31,458 bases of DNA. It comes from DASXAQ01 sp036406615 (GTDB lineage Bacteria > Actinomycetota > UBA4738). Location: positions 1 through 31,458 of the forward strand of contig DASXAQ010000049.1 in assembly GCA_036406615.1 (NCBI GenBank). The letters run 5' to 3'. Every line of letters starts with the position of its first letter. Position 1 is the first letter of the stretch. The translations under genes and the position numbers were made by a program. Shown piece by piece: positions 1-6,668 of the stretch. The notes below the pieces were generated by a model that was given only the letters and a program-made list of their open reading frames with translations, made no database searches and had not been told where the DNA came from.

Positions 1-65
1 GCGTACGTCAGGTAGACCAGCATGGCGACCGAGACCACCAGCTCGAGCACGTCGCTGATGCTCAT
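1..65 (-). CDS. kdpF: KdpF-like subunit of the Kdp K+ ATPase (partial)
   Basis: This is a short hydrophobic reading frame that starts with ATG at 65 and runs off the left edge after 21 codons. It begins MSISDVLELVVSVAMLVYLT, a single membrane helix ending in the LVYLxYA pattern typical of KdpF, the roughly 30-residue peptide that stabilises the KdpFABC potassium pump. The ATG overlaps the stop of the upstream micro-ORF as ATGA, so translation is probably coupled. kdpA, B and C would follow to the left, outside the window. The divergent kdpD/kdpE pair supports the call. The remaining doubt comes from how little sequence is visible. Confidence 0.75.
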   Translation of the reverse strand, partial: MSISDVLELVVSVAMLVYLTY

Positions 66-142
66 ATCCGATCGAACCACCGAATCAGGCCGAACATGGC
101 GACGAAGAACGCGACCGTCGCCACCGCCATCCAGAGATCCAT
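62..142 (-). CDS. 26-residue membrane micropeptide preceding kdpF
   Basis: The ATG at 142 opens a 26-residue frame, beginning MDLWMAVATVAFFVAMFGLI and ending RWFDRI. It has one transmembrane helix followed by a positively charged tail. A purine-rich GAGGTGA lies about 11 nt upstream. Its stop overlaps the kdpF start (ATGA). Very short single-helix ORFs in front of kdpF are common in actinobacterial kdp operons and are usually left unannotated. It may be an accessory Kdp peptide or a leader peptide that couples translation into kdpF. Its role is inferred from position only. Confidence 0.65.
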   Translation of the reverse strand: MDLWMAVATVAFFVAMFGLIRWFDRI

Positions 143-325
143 CACGTTCCGGTCACCTCTTCCGGTCCGCGCGCGCGGCCGTCCCGCGCGATGCAACCCG
201 AGGCTATGGTCCGGGCATAACCAACCCGTAACGACTGCGCCCGAGCGCGTATCAGATTCGTAATGACTGGCCGGCGAGCAGGGTCCCGGCTCGCCCGCGC
301 GCGACGGGGCTGCCACACTGGGGCC
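143..325. promoter_or_regulatory. Divergent kdp intergenic region with an 11-bp direct repeat
   Basis: This gap separates the leftward kdpF side from rightward kdpD. It contains CGTAACGACTG (227-237) and CGTAATGACTG (259-269). These are two direct copies with one mismatch, 32 bp apart start to start, which is about three helical turns. OmpR/KdpE-type regulators bind direct repeats, so this is a plausible KdpE operator. No convincing -35/-10 pair could be fixed on either strand. Confidence 0.4.
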
Positions 326-1894
326 ATGGCAAACGCGGGCGGGGAGTCGACGAGCCGGCAGGCGAGGCGCCTCGCCCGGCGGCTCCGGCGGCCGGCCGGG
401 TTGCCGCCCGAGCGCGTGCTCGGCGGCTACGCGGTGGCGGTGGCCGGCACCGTCGGCCTGACCGCGATCCTGCTTCCCTTCCGCAGCGACATCACGCCGC
501 TCAGCAAGGGATTCGGCTTCCTCATCGTCGTCGTGCTGGCGGCGGCCATCGGCGGGCTCGGTCCCGGGCTCGTCGCCTCCGTCTGCGGGTTCCTGACGTT
601 CAACTACTTCTTCCTTCCGCCGTACGACCGGTGGTCGGTGGGACGGCCCGAGTACGTCGTCGTCCTCTTCGTCTTTCTCGGCCTGTCGATCCTCATCTCG
701 ACGCTGCTGTCGCGCGCCCTCGAGCGCGCCAGTGTCGCCGAAGCCAGGGAGGCCGAGCTGCGGACGCTGCAGTCCCTGAGCGCCGAGCTCGTCGCGCTGC
801 GGCCCGGACCGGACGGCTACGCCGGCCTGTTGCGGCGTCTGCTCGAGGTGTTCGAGGTGTCGGCGGGGGCCGTGTTCGTCGTCGATGCGAAAACGCGCGA
901 GCTCGAGGAGGCCGCGTCCGTGGGTGCCGAGCCGGGCGAGCTCACGCCACGATCCGATTCGGTCATGGCCGAGAACCCGCCGGACCGCCTGCCCCTGTCG
1001 GTGGGCGGTCGAAACCTCGGCCTGATCGTGCTGCGGCCGCGAACGCCCCCGTTCACGCCTCCGGAAAGCCGTGTGCTCCGCGCGTTCTGCGACCAGTTCG
1101 CCCTGGTGCTGGAGCGGGATCGCCTGCTCCGGCAGGCGACCCAGACCCAGGTCCTGAACCAGGCTGAACAGGTGCGCCGCTCGCTGCTCGCCGCCGTGTC
1201 GCACGACCTTCGCACGCCGCTGGCGGCCATCAAGGCGTCCGTCACCGACCTGCTGGCCGAGGACGCCGACCACGGCCGCGACTACCTGCGGGAATCATTG
1301 CGCAGCATCAACATCGAGACCGACCGGCTCGCGATGCTCGTGGCGAACCTGCTGGACATGTCCCGGATCGAACAGGGCATGCTGCGCGCCCGCGTGCAGG
1401 GCGTCGACCTGTCGGAGGCCGTGAGCGCCTGTCAGGACCGGCTGCAAACGCTCTGGCCGGCGGTCCGATTCAACGTCCGCATCGACCCGACGTGGTCGGT
1501 CGTGCAGGCCGACCCCGTCTTCCTGGAGCGCGTGGTGGGCAACCTGCTCGAGAACGCCGTCCGCGTGACGCAGAAGTCCCCGGACCGAACCATCGACGTG
1601 GAGGCTCGCGGCGCGGACGGCCGAGTCACCGTTCGCGTCATCGACCACGGGCCGGGCATCCCCGAGTCCGTCCGCGAACAGCTCTTCTACCCCTTCTACC
1701 AGGTGAGCCAGCGCCATCCACGGCTCGGCACAGGTCTCGGCCTTCCCATCGCACGCGGCTTCCTCTCGTTGATGGACGGCCAGATCTGGATCGAGGACAC
1801 TCCCGGCGGCGGCGCGACGTTCGCGTTCTCGCTGCCCGCGCAGCAGCGGGAGGGCGCGACGAGCCCAGCATCCGGGACGCGCGTGCGGGGATGA
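326..1894 (+). CDS. kdpD: KdpD-type sensor histidine kinase, short form
   Basis: This 522-residue membrane kinase is the likely partner of KdpE, which it overlaps (ATGA at 1891-1894). After a basic N-terminus, residues 30-130 form the DUF4118 membrane block of KdpD (compact helices around 33-52, 62-90 and 108-128). A GAF-like region follows at about 145-270. The HisKA box has phospho-acceptor H293 in SHDLRTPL. The HATPase domain has N410 (LLENAV) and the DHGPGIP and GTGLGLP glycine boxes. Canonical KdpD is near 900 residues and begins with a KdpD/UspA cytoplasmic sensor region with a Walker motif; none of that is present. An in-frame start at 263 would add 21 arginine-rich residues, but the ATG at 326 looks better. 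The sensing mode presumably differs from that of E. coli KdpD. Confidence 0.88.
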   Translation: MANAGGESTSRQARRLARRLRRPAGLPPERVLGGYAVAVAGTVGLTAILLPFRSDITPLSKGFGFLIVVVLAAAIGGLGPGLVASVCGFLTFNYFFLPPYDRWSVGRPEYVVVLFVFLGLSILISTLLSRALERASVAEAREAELRTLQSLSAELVALRPGPDGYAGLLRRLLEVFEVSAGAVFVVDAKTRELEEAASVGAEPGELTPRSDSVMAENPPDRLPLSVGGRNLGLIVLRPRTPPFTPPESRVLRAFCDQFALVLERDRLLRQATQTQVLNQAEQVRRSLLAAVSHDLRTPLAAIKASVTDLLAEDADHGRDYLRESLRSINIETDRLAMLVANLLDMSRIEQGMLRARVQGVDLSEAVSACQDRLQTLWPAVRFNVRIDPTWSVVQADPVFLERVVGNLLENAVRVTQKSPDRTIDVEARGADGRVTVRVIDHGPGIPESVREQLFYPFYQVSQRHPRLGTGLGLPIARGFLSLMDGQIWIEDTPGGGATFAFSLPAQQREGATSPASGTRVRG

Positions 1895-2616
1895 CGTCCG
1901 GCCGCGTCCTGATCGTCGACGACGAACCGGAGATCCGCCAGGCGCTCTCGCGAGCGCTGGCATCTCGCGCGTACGAGACGCACGTGGCGGCCGAGGGCGA
2001 GGAGGCGCTGGCCATGGCGGCTGCGATCGCGCCCGACCTGATCGTGCTCGACCTGAACCTGCCGGGGATCGATGGGCTCGAGGTGTGTCGCCGGCTCCGC
2101 GCGGCCGGCAGCGTCCCCATCCTGATCCTGTCGGTACGCGAGGAGGAGGCCGACAAGGTGGCCGCCTTGGACCTGGGCGCCGACGACTACCTGACGAAGC
2201 CGTTCGGCATCGACGAGTTGCTCGCGCGGGTGCGCGCGTTGCTGCGCCGAGCGGCTCAGCCGGATGGGGCGGTGGCACCCGGGCGCTTTCGCGCGGGCGA
2301 CGTCGTGATCGACGTCGACGACCAGACCGTGCGCCGGGGCGACGAGAACGTGCACCTCACCCGCACCGAGTGGGACCTGCTGCGGGCCATGGCCTCCCAC
2401 CCGGGCAAGCTGCTGACGCACCGGTGGCTGCTGGAGCACGTCTGGGGCCCCGGTTACGAGACCGAGGTTCTGCGGATGACCATGAGCCGCCTGCGGCGCA
2501 AGATCGAACGGGACCCGGCGCGGGCCCGCATCATCACGACGGATCCGGGCGTGGGCTACCGATGGACGCTGCGGCCGTCGCCACCGGACGGCTCGACCGA
2601 GCCGGAGACGAGCTAG
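1891..2616 (+). CDS. kdpE: KdpE response regulator (OmpR family)
   Basis: This 241-residue two-domain regulator is close to the usual KdpE length of about 225. The receiver domain has the acidic pair D10/D11, phospho-acceptor D54 in the VLDLNLPG context, S81 and K103 (LTKPF). The C-terminal OmpR-type winged helix ends in the typical SRLRRKIE and GVGYRW segments. The ATG overlaps the kdpD stop, so kinase and regulator are made as a coupled pair. With kdpF diverging to the left, the expected role is activation of kdpFABC under potassium limitation. The TAG stop sits inside a CTAG that also encodes the stop of the convergent DUF1918 gene. Confidence 0.93.
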   Translation: MTSGRVLIVDDEPEIRQALSRALASRAYETHVAAEGEEALAMAAAIAPDLIVLDLNLPGIDGLEVCRRLRAAGSVPILILSVREEEADKVAALDLGADDYLTKPFGIDELLARVRALLRRAAQPDGAVAPGRFRAGDVVIDVDDQTVRRGDENVHLTRTEWDLLRAMASHPGKLLTHRWLLEHVWGPGYETEVLRMTMSRLRRKIERDPARARIITTDPGVGYRWTLRPSPPDGSTEPETS

Positions 2617-2945
2617 GACCGGCCGCGCGACGATTTCGCGCGAGACCTGGACGTCTTCGCCTTCGTGGTCGTCGCCTTCGTGGTCGTCGCCTTCGTGGTC
2701 TTCGCCTTCGTCGTGATCGAGCTCCTCGTCGTGGCCTTCGTCTTTGACGTCGCCCGGGCGGCCTTCGCGGGGAAAATCGTCGCGCTGCCGACGCTCGGCG
2801 AGAAGATGCTCTCGTGGCCGTCCGACCAGCGGACGCGGTAGCGGACGCTGACCGATCCCTCGATGATCTCAAGGACCTCGCCCTCGCGCGTCGGCGTCCC
2901 GACGGACTCGGACTCCACGACGATCCGGTCACCGGCCTTGCCCAC
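2613..2945 (-). CDS. DUF1918 protein with a lysine/threonine-rich basic tail
   Basis: This 110-residue protein starts at a GTG preceded by GAGGAGG at 8 nt. Residues 1-58 are a clear DUF1918 domain, with GDRIVVESE, the GEVLEI turn, YRVRWSDGHES and F-P-S-x-G. DUF1918 is a small beta-barrel-like domain of unknown function, widespread in actinobacteria. Residues from about 62 on form a disordered tail of K, T, A, S and R built on pentads (KAKTT, KATTT, KATTT, KAKTS), ending RSRAKSSRGRS. The tail resembles those of histone H1 and mycobacterial HupB, suggesting nucleic-acid binding; that role is inferred. It is convergent with kdpE, with a 4-nt overlap. Confidence 0.82.
   Translation of the reverse strand: MGKAGDRIVVESESVGTPTREGEVLEIIEGSVSVRYRVRWSDGHESIFSPSVGSATIFPAKAARATSKTKATTRSSITTKAKTTKATTTKATTTKAKTSRSRAKSSRGRS
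2659..2712 (-). repeat. 15-bp tandem repeat encoding KATTT pentads
   Basis: Read on the plus strand, the unit GCCTTCGTGGTCGTC occurs at 2659-2673 and 2674-2688, with a one-base variant at 2689-2703 and a partial copy after it. It is the coding repeat for the basic tail of the DUF1918 protein. A perfect 15-bp tandem is prone to slippage, so tail length may vary between strains. Confidence 0.8.
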
Positions 2946-2973
2946 TCGCACCACCTCCTCTGGCTCGGCCCCG

Positions 2974-2979
2974 ACTCTA
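2974..2979 (-). promoter_or_regulatory. -10 element for the DUF1918 gene
   Basis: TAGAGT on the minus strand lies about 28 nt before the GTG at 2945. That leaves a short leader carrying the GAGGAGG Shine-Dalgarno. The element falls at the 3' end of mutY, so the DUF1918 gene may be transcribed separately as well as by read-through. No -35 hexamer was recognised. Confidence 0.35.
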
Positions 2980-3942
2980 TGCCGTGGCCCGCGCGCGCGT
3001 CTCGCCGGGTTCCGGCGCCAGTCGAACGAGCCCGCGAGAGTCGCCGCCCACTGCGGCCGGGCCCAGCCGCACCAGGCCGTCGCGGGCCAGCGCGACGGCG
3101 GCGGCCGCCACGCGGTCGAGCGGATATCCCGTCGCCGCAGACAAGCGGCCGAGGCTGATCGGCGACCGCGATCGAAGTTCGCGAACGATCGCGCCACGGA
3201 CCTGGCGAGATGATCCGAGAAACGGAGGCTGACGCGGCAGCGTCCCGGCGGTCGCCGCCCGATCGCGGGCTCGGGACCGACCGGCGGCGCGCGCGGCGAA
3301 CCGGCACAAGCCGTTCAGCGGACACTCGGCGCAACGCGGGCGCGGGCGGCACACCAGGCGACCGAGGTCCATCGCCGCCTGGTTCCACGCGCCCGGCTCC
3401 CGATCGTCCAACCACCGATGCGCCGCGCGCTCGATGTCGCGGGCCGTTGCCGATTCCGTCCCGAGCATCGCGCGCGAGACGACGCGTCGCACGTTCGTGT
3501 CGATCGCGGGCACCGCGACGCCGTGGCCGATCGATGCGACCGCGGCCGCCGTGTACGGACCGACGCCGGGCAGCGACCGGAGCGCCTCCGGGGCAGACGG
3601 AACCGCGCCGCCGTGGTCGCTCGCGATGACGCGCGCCGTGGCGCTCAGGGCCAGCGCGCGCCGGTTGTAGCCGAGGCCGTCCCACTCGCGAAGCACGTCC
3701 GCGCGCGTCGCGCCGGCCAACGCGGCCACGGTGGGGAACCGTCGGATGAACCGCTCGAACGCCGGGGCGACGCGCGACGCCTGCGTCTGCTGCAGCATCA
3801 CCTCGGATACCAGGACACGGTACGGATCGGGCGGCGAGGTTCGCCACGGGTACGCGAAGCGGCGAGGGCGGTACCAGCGCAGCAACGCGTCGCGTCCGCG
3901 TTCGACGCGATCCCCGACGGCTCCGGCTGACCCCCTCCCCAC
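2977..3942 (-). CDS. mutY: A/G-specific adenine glycosylase MutY
   Basis: This 321-residue base-excision enzyme removes adenine opposite 8-oxoguanine. Catalytic E47 lies in SEVMLQQTQ, the helix-hairpin-helix is LPGVGPYT (Y130 where E. coli has Ser), and D148 lies in the AIDTNVRRV motif. The iron-sulfur cysteines are C198, C204, C207 and C213. The first spacing is five residues instead of the usual six in MutY/EndoIII. The C-terminal MutT-like 8-oxoG domain of E. coli MutY is absent. Instead there is a short winged-helix-like end after FLGSSRQVRG, as in actinobacterial MutY. The GTG at 3942 has no Shine-Dalgarno but follows a TAGCCT -10 by 9 nt, so the message may be leaderless. Confidence 0.9.
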   Translation of the reverse strand: MGRGSAGAVGDRVERGRDALLRWYRPRRFAYPWRTSPPDPYRVLVSEVMLQQTQASRVAPAFERFIRRFPTVAALAGATRADVLREWDGLGYNRRALALSATARVIASDHGGAVPSAPEALRSLPGVGPYTAAAVASIGHGVAVPAIDTNVRRVVSRAMLGTESATARDIERAAHRWLDDREPGAWNQAAMDLGRLVCRPRPRCAECPLNGLCRFAARAAGRSRARDRAATAGTLPRQPPFLGSSRQVRGAIVRELRSRSPISLGRLSAATGYPLDRVAAAAVALARDGLVRLGPAAVGGDSRGLVRLAPEPGETRARATA

Positions 3943-3951
3943 GGCGGGGCA

Positions 3952-3991
3952 AGGCTACCCTCATCGGCGTTACGCTTGCGCCCGAAGGAGG
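3952..3991. promoter_or_regulatory. Back-to-back promoters for mutY and the CBS/HAD pair, with Shine-Dalgarno
   Basis: On the minus strand TAGCCT (3957-3952) precedes the mutY GTG by 9 nt. On the plus strand TACGCT (3971-3976) precedes the Shine-Dalgarno AAGGAGG (3985-3991), which is 7 nt from the GTG of the CBS gene. The two -10 elements are only 13 bp apart, so polymerases firing in opposite directions would compete. No -35 elements were recognised. Confidence 0.4.
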
Positions 3992-3998
3992 TTGGACC

Positions 3999-4373
3999 GT
4001 GCCGACCGTCCGGGAGGTCATGAGCGCCGAGGTCATCAGCGTGGAACCCACCTCCACGGTGGCCGAGGCCGCGACCCTCATGGGACAGCGGCACGCCGGG
4101 TCCGCCCTGGTGATGAACGGCGACCGCTTGGAGGGGATCTTCACGGAGCGCGACGTCCTGCGCGCGCTCGCGGCCGACTTCGACTCGGGCCACCACCCCG
4201 TCTCCCATTGGATGACGGCCGACCCGGCCACGATCGGGCCCGACGCGAGCGCGGGTGCGGCGCTCGACCAGATGCTCGGCGCGGGCTACCGGCACCTTCC
4301 CGTGGTCGAGGAAGAGCGCGTGATCGGCGTCGTCTCCATCCGCGACCTGGCGCGCGCGACCTCCGAGCATTGA
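3999..4373 (+). CDS. Tandem CBS-domain protein
   Basis: This 124-residue protein consists of two CBS motifs only. The first is at about 4-60 (VREVMSAEVISVEP to GIFTERDVLR) and the second at about 66-122 (VSHWMTADPATIGP to GVVSIRDLAR). CBS pairs bind adenosyl nucleotides such as AMP, ATP or SAM and act as energy-status sensors. The start is a GTG with a strong AAGGAGG 7 nt upstream. Its TGA overlaps a TTG start for the HAD phosphatase (TTGA), so the two products are likely made in step. The CBS pair might regulate the phosphatase, but that is inference from coupling alone. Confidence 0.9.
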   Translation: MPTVREVMSAEVISVEPTSTVAEAATLMGQRHAGSALVMNGDRLEGIFTERDVLRALAADFDSGHHPVSHWMTADPATIGPDASAGAALDQMLGAGYRHLPVVEEERVIGVVSIRDLARATSEH

Positions 4374-5164
4374 CCACGATCGACGGCGTCCTGCTGGACA
4401 TGGACGGCGTTCTGACCGTTTCGTTTCGCCCCATCGACGGCGCCGTCGAGGCCGTGGATGAGCTTCGCCGTCGGATGCTGCCGCTGCGCGTCGTGACGAA
4501 CTGGACGGGCCTGAGCCGGCGCGAGCTGGTGGAACGGCTGACGTCGGCGGGCTTCGACGTCGGCGTCGACGAGGTGCTGACGGCGCCGACCGCGACGGCC
4601 GCGTACCTACAACGCACGCGCCCCGGCGCGCGCTGCTTCCTGCTGGGCGAACGCGGCGGCGTGATGGAGGACCTCGCCGGCGTCGACTGGGTCGAGGATG
4701 AGGCCGACGCGGCCGACGTGGTCGTCGTGGGCGGCGCCGACGAGGCGTTCGGCTTCGACGCGCTCAACCGGGCCCTCCGCATGATCGTCGGGGGCGCGGG
4801 TCTCGTGTCCATGCATCGCAACCTGTCGTGGATGACGGCCCAGGGACTCTGCCTGGACGCGGGCGCCTACCTGATGGGGCTCGAGGCCGCCACGGGCGTG
4901 ACGGCGGCCGTCACCGGCAAACCCGCCCCGGAGTTCTTCCGCGCGGCGCTCGAGTCGATCGCTTTGACCCCGGAGCGAACGGCGATGGTCGGCGACGACG
5001 TCGAGACGGACGTGCTCGCGGCACAGGCGCTCGGCATCGCGGGCGTGCTGGTGCGGACGGGCAAGGTCCTGCCGGACACGCTGGCGCGCGCGAGCGGCGA
5101 GCCCGACCACGTCATCGAGTCGGTCGCGGGGCTGCCGGCGCTGCTCGACATCCTTCGACACTGA
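4370..5164 (+). CDS. HAD-superfamily IIA phosphatase (NagD/LHPP-like)
   Basis: This 264-residue hydrolase starts at a TTG that overlaps the CBS stop. The HAD catalytic motif DMDGVL gives nucleophile D10 and acid/base D12. Motif II is the VTNWTGLSRRE segment, motif III is K in GKPAPEFF, and motif IV is MVGDDVETDV. A type IIA cap lies between motifs II and III. The pattern is closest to NagD, PGPase and LHPP-type enzymes, which act on phosphosugars, phosphoglycolate or phospho-lysine/histidine. The substrate cannot be read from the sequence. There is no Shine-Dalgarno, which is consistent with translational coupling to the CBS gene. Confidence 0.85.
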   Translation: MTTIDGVLLDMDGVLTVSFRPIDGAVEAVDELRRRMLPLRVVTNWTGLSRRELVERLTSAGFDVGVDEVLTAPTATAAYLQRTRPGARCFLLGERGGVMEDLAGVDWVEDEADAADVVVVGGADEAFGFDALNRALRMIVGGAGLVSMHRNLSWMTAQGLCLDAGAYLMGLEAATGVTAAVTGKPAPEFFRAALESIALTPERTAMVGDDVETDVLAAQALGIAGVLVRTGKVLPDTLARASGEPDHVIESVAGLPALLDILRH

Positions 5165-5192
5165 ATCCGGGCGTCCGCTCCTCGGCGCGAAC

Positions 5193-5231
5193 TTGATTCC
5201 CGTACCTAAGTACGGGTTTAGCATCTTCGTC
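5193..5231 (+). promoter_or_regulatory. MerR-type promoter and dyad operator, leaderless start
   Basis: TTGATT (-35, 5193-5198) and TAGCAT (-10, 5219-5224) are separated by 20 bp. That is the over-long spacing characteristic of promoters twisted open by MerR activators. The spacer contains the perfect dyad CCCGTAC-CTAA-GTACGGG (5199-5216). The predicted start site, about 7 nt after the -10, coincides with the GTG at 5232, so the transcript should be leaderless and the gene autoregulated. Confidence 0.75.
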
Positions 5232-6668
5232 GTGAGGGTCGGCGAGGTCGCGGAACGCGCAGGCGTGAACGTCGAGACGCTGCGCTACTACGAGCGGCGA
5301 GGGCTGCTCCCGGCCCCCGCGCGCACGCCCAGCGGGCACCGCCGCTACGACGAGGGCACCGTGCGATTCCTGGGCGCCATCAAGGAGGCACAGGCCGTCG
5401 GGTTCACGCTGGCGGAGATCGCCGAGTACCTGCGCGCGGCACGGCACTCGGGTTCGCCGTCGCAGGCGCTTCGGGTGCGGATGGCGGCGAAGATCGATCA
5501 GATCGACGGGCGGATCGCGGCGCTGCGACGAATGCGCGAGGAGCTCGCGCGCGTCGTCGGCTGCGCGTGCACGACGCTCGACCACTGCACCTGCGGCGTC
5601 GCGTACCTCGCCCGGCGGGGCGCCGCGCCGGCGAAGCGTCCGTCGCCGCTGCACGTCACCAACGGCGAGAGCGCCGGCAACACCCTTCGGCAGACCGCGA
5701 TCGGCGGCGCTGTGCTCTCCTGGCAGGACGCGCTGCACGAGGGGCCGGTGCCCGCGACGCCACGACCGGAGCTGCTGCACACACGCGCTGAATTCCTTGC
5801 GGCGTGCGGCTGGGGCGACCCGCGGGCCCTGCGCTCGACGCTCGAACTGCGCGACCGGCAGCTGCTCGACGCGCTCCGCGACGGCCTCCTCGTGGTGCTC
5901 TGGTTCGAGCACGACCTCTACGACCAGCTCCAGCTCATCGACGCGCTGGCGCTCGCGCACACCGTTCAGGTCGAACCCCAGCTGATCGTCATCGGTTCCT
6001 TCCCGGGCAAGCCTTCGTTCGCCGGCCTCGGCGAGCTGAAGGCAGACGAGCTCGAGTCGCTCTGGCCCTCCCGTCGCCGGGCCACACCGGCATCGCTCGA
6101 GGCGGCCGCCGGCGCCTGGGAGGCTTTCCGGAAACCCGATCCGACAGCCCTCGCCGAATGGGCGACGCGCGACGCCAGGGAGCTGCCCTTTCTGGCGCCG
6201 GCGCTCCGGCGGCTGCTCGAGGAGCTGCCCGCGCCCGCGGACGGGCTCTCGGGGACGGAACGGCGCGCGCTCCAAACGGTCGACGCCGGCGCGCGCACTC
6301 CCCCCGCGGCGTTCGTCGCGACCCAACGACTCGAGGAGGCGCCCTTCTTGGGCGACACCTGGTTCTATCGGACCTTGTCGTCGCTCGGGCAGGGAGACGA
6401 GAGGCTGGTCGAAACGGAAGACGGCGCACCGCTCCCACCGCCCCCTCCGCTCGGCGACGGCCAGCGCTTCGCGCGACTGCAGCTGCGCCTGACCGCGAAC
6501 GGAGAACGCACGCTTTGCGGCAAAGCCGACCGGGTGGAGCTCCTCGGCATCGATCGCTGGATCGGCGGCACCCACGCCACGCGCGCCAACGCCTGGCGGT
6601 GGGACGCCGCAGAGCGAACGCTCGTCCGACCATCTCGGCGCTCGTCGAGGCGCGGCGGACGCTCCTAG
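5232..6668 (+). CDS. MerR regulator fused to a DUF1835 domain
   Basis: This is a 478-residue fusion. Residues 1-70 are a MerR winged HTH (VGEVAERAGVNVETLRYYE, then the GHRRYD wing). A dimerisation helix follows to about 108, then a cysteine cluster C111, C113, C119 and C121. C111-x7-C119 matches the CueR metal-loop spacing, and residue 77 is Ser as in CueR. From residue 140 (LHVTNGE) to the end it is a DUF1835 protein, with HVTNG, WQDALHEGPVP and WFEHDLYDQLQL. DUF1835 proteins are normally free-standing and of unknown function. No stop, Shine-Dalgarno or in-frame ATG/GTG/TTG lies at the junction, which argues for one polypeptide. The GTG start is set by the promoter position. The stop shares CTAG with pncA. 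Confidence 0.85.
   Translation: MRVGEVAERAGVNVETLRYYERRGLLPAPARTPSGHRRYDEGTVRFLGAIKEAQAVGFTLAEIAEYLRAARHSGSPSQALRVRMAAKIDQIDGRIAALRRMREELARVVGCACTTLDHCTCGVAYLARRGAAPAKRPSPLHVTNGESAGNTLRQTAIGGAVLSWQDALHEGPVPATPRPELLHTRAEFLAACGWGDPRALRSTLELRDRQLLDALRDGLLVVLWFEHDLYDQLQLIDALALAHTVQVEPQLIVIGSFPGKPSFAGLGELKADELESLWPSRRRATPASLEAAAGAWEAFRKPDPTALAEWATRDARELPFLAPALRRLLEELPAPADGLSGTERRALQTVDAGARTPPAAFVATQRLEEAPFLGDTWFYRTLSSLGQGDERLVETEDGAPLPPPPPLGDGQRFARLQLRLTANGERTLCGKADRVELLGIDRWIGGTHATRANAWRWDAAERTLVRPSRRSSRRGGRS

Noticed and set aside
62..1273. 403-codon open frame antisense to kdpD
   Set aside because: It lies opposite a gene with clear kinase motifs and has shadow-frame composition (Arg, Gly, Ala, Gln). 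Only its last 27 codons, the micro-ORF before kdpF, look real.
2534..4231. 565-codon Arg-rich frame on the minus strand
   Set aside because: It is out of frame with both mutY and the DUF1918 gene, which have recognisable domains; the Arg repeats come from reading the 15-bp repeat in the wrong frame.
5600..5660. Two separate genes (MerR and DUF1835) instead of a fusion
   Set aside because: No stop, Shine-Dalgarno or in-frame ATG/GTG/TTG lies near the junction.
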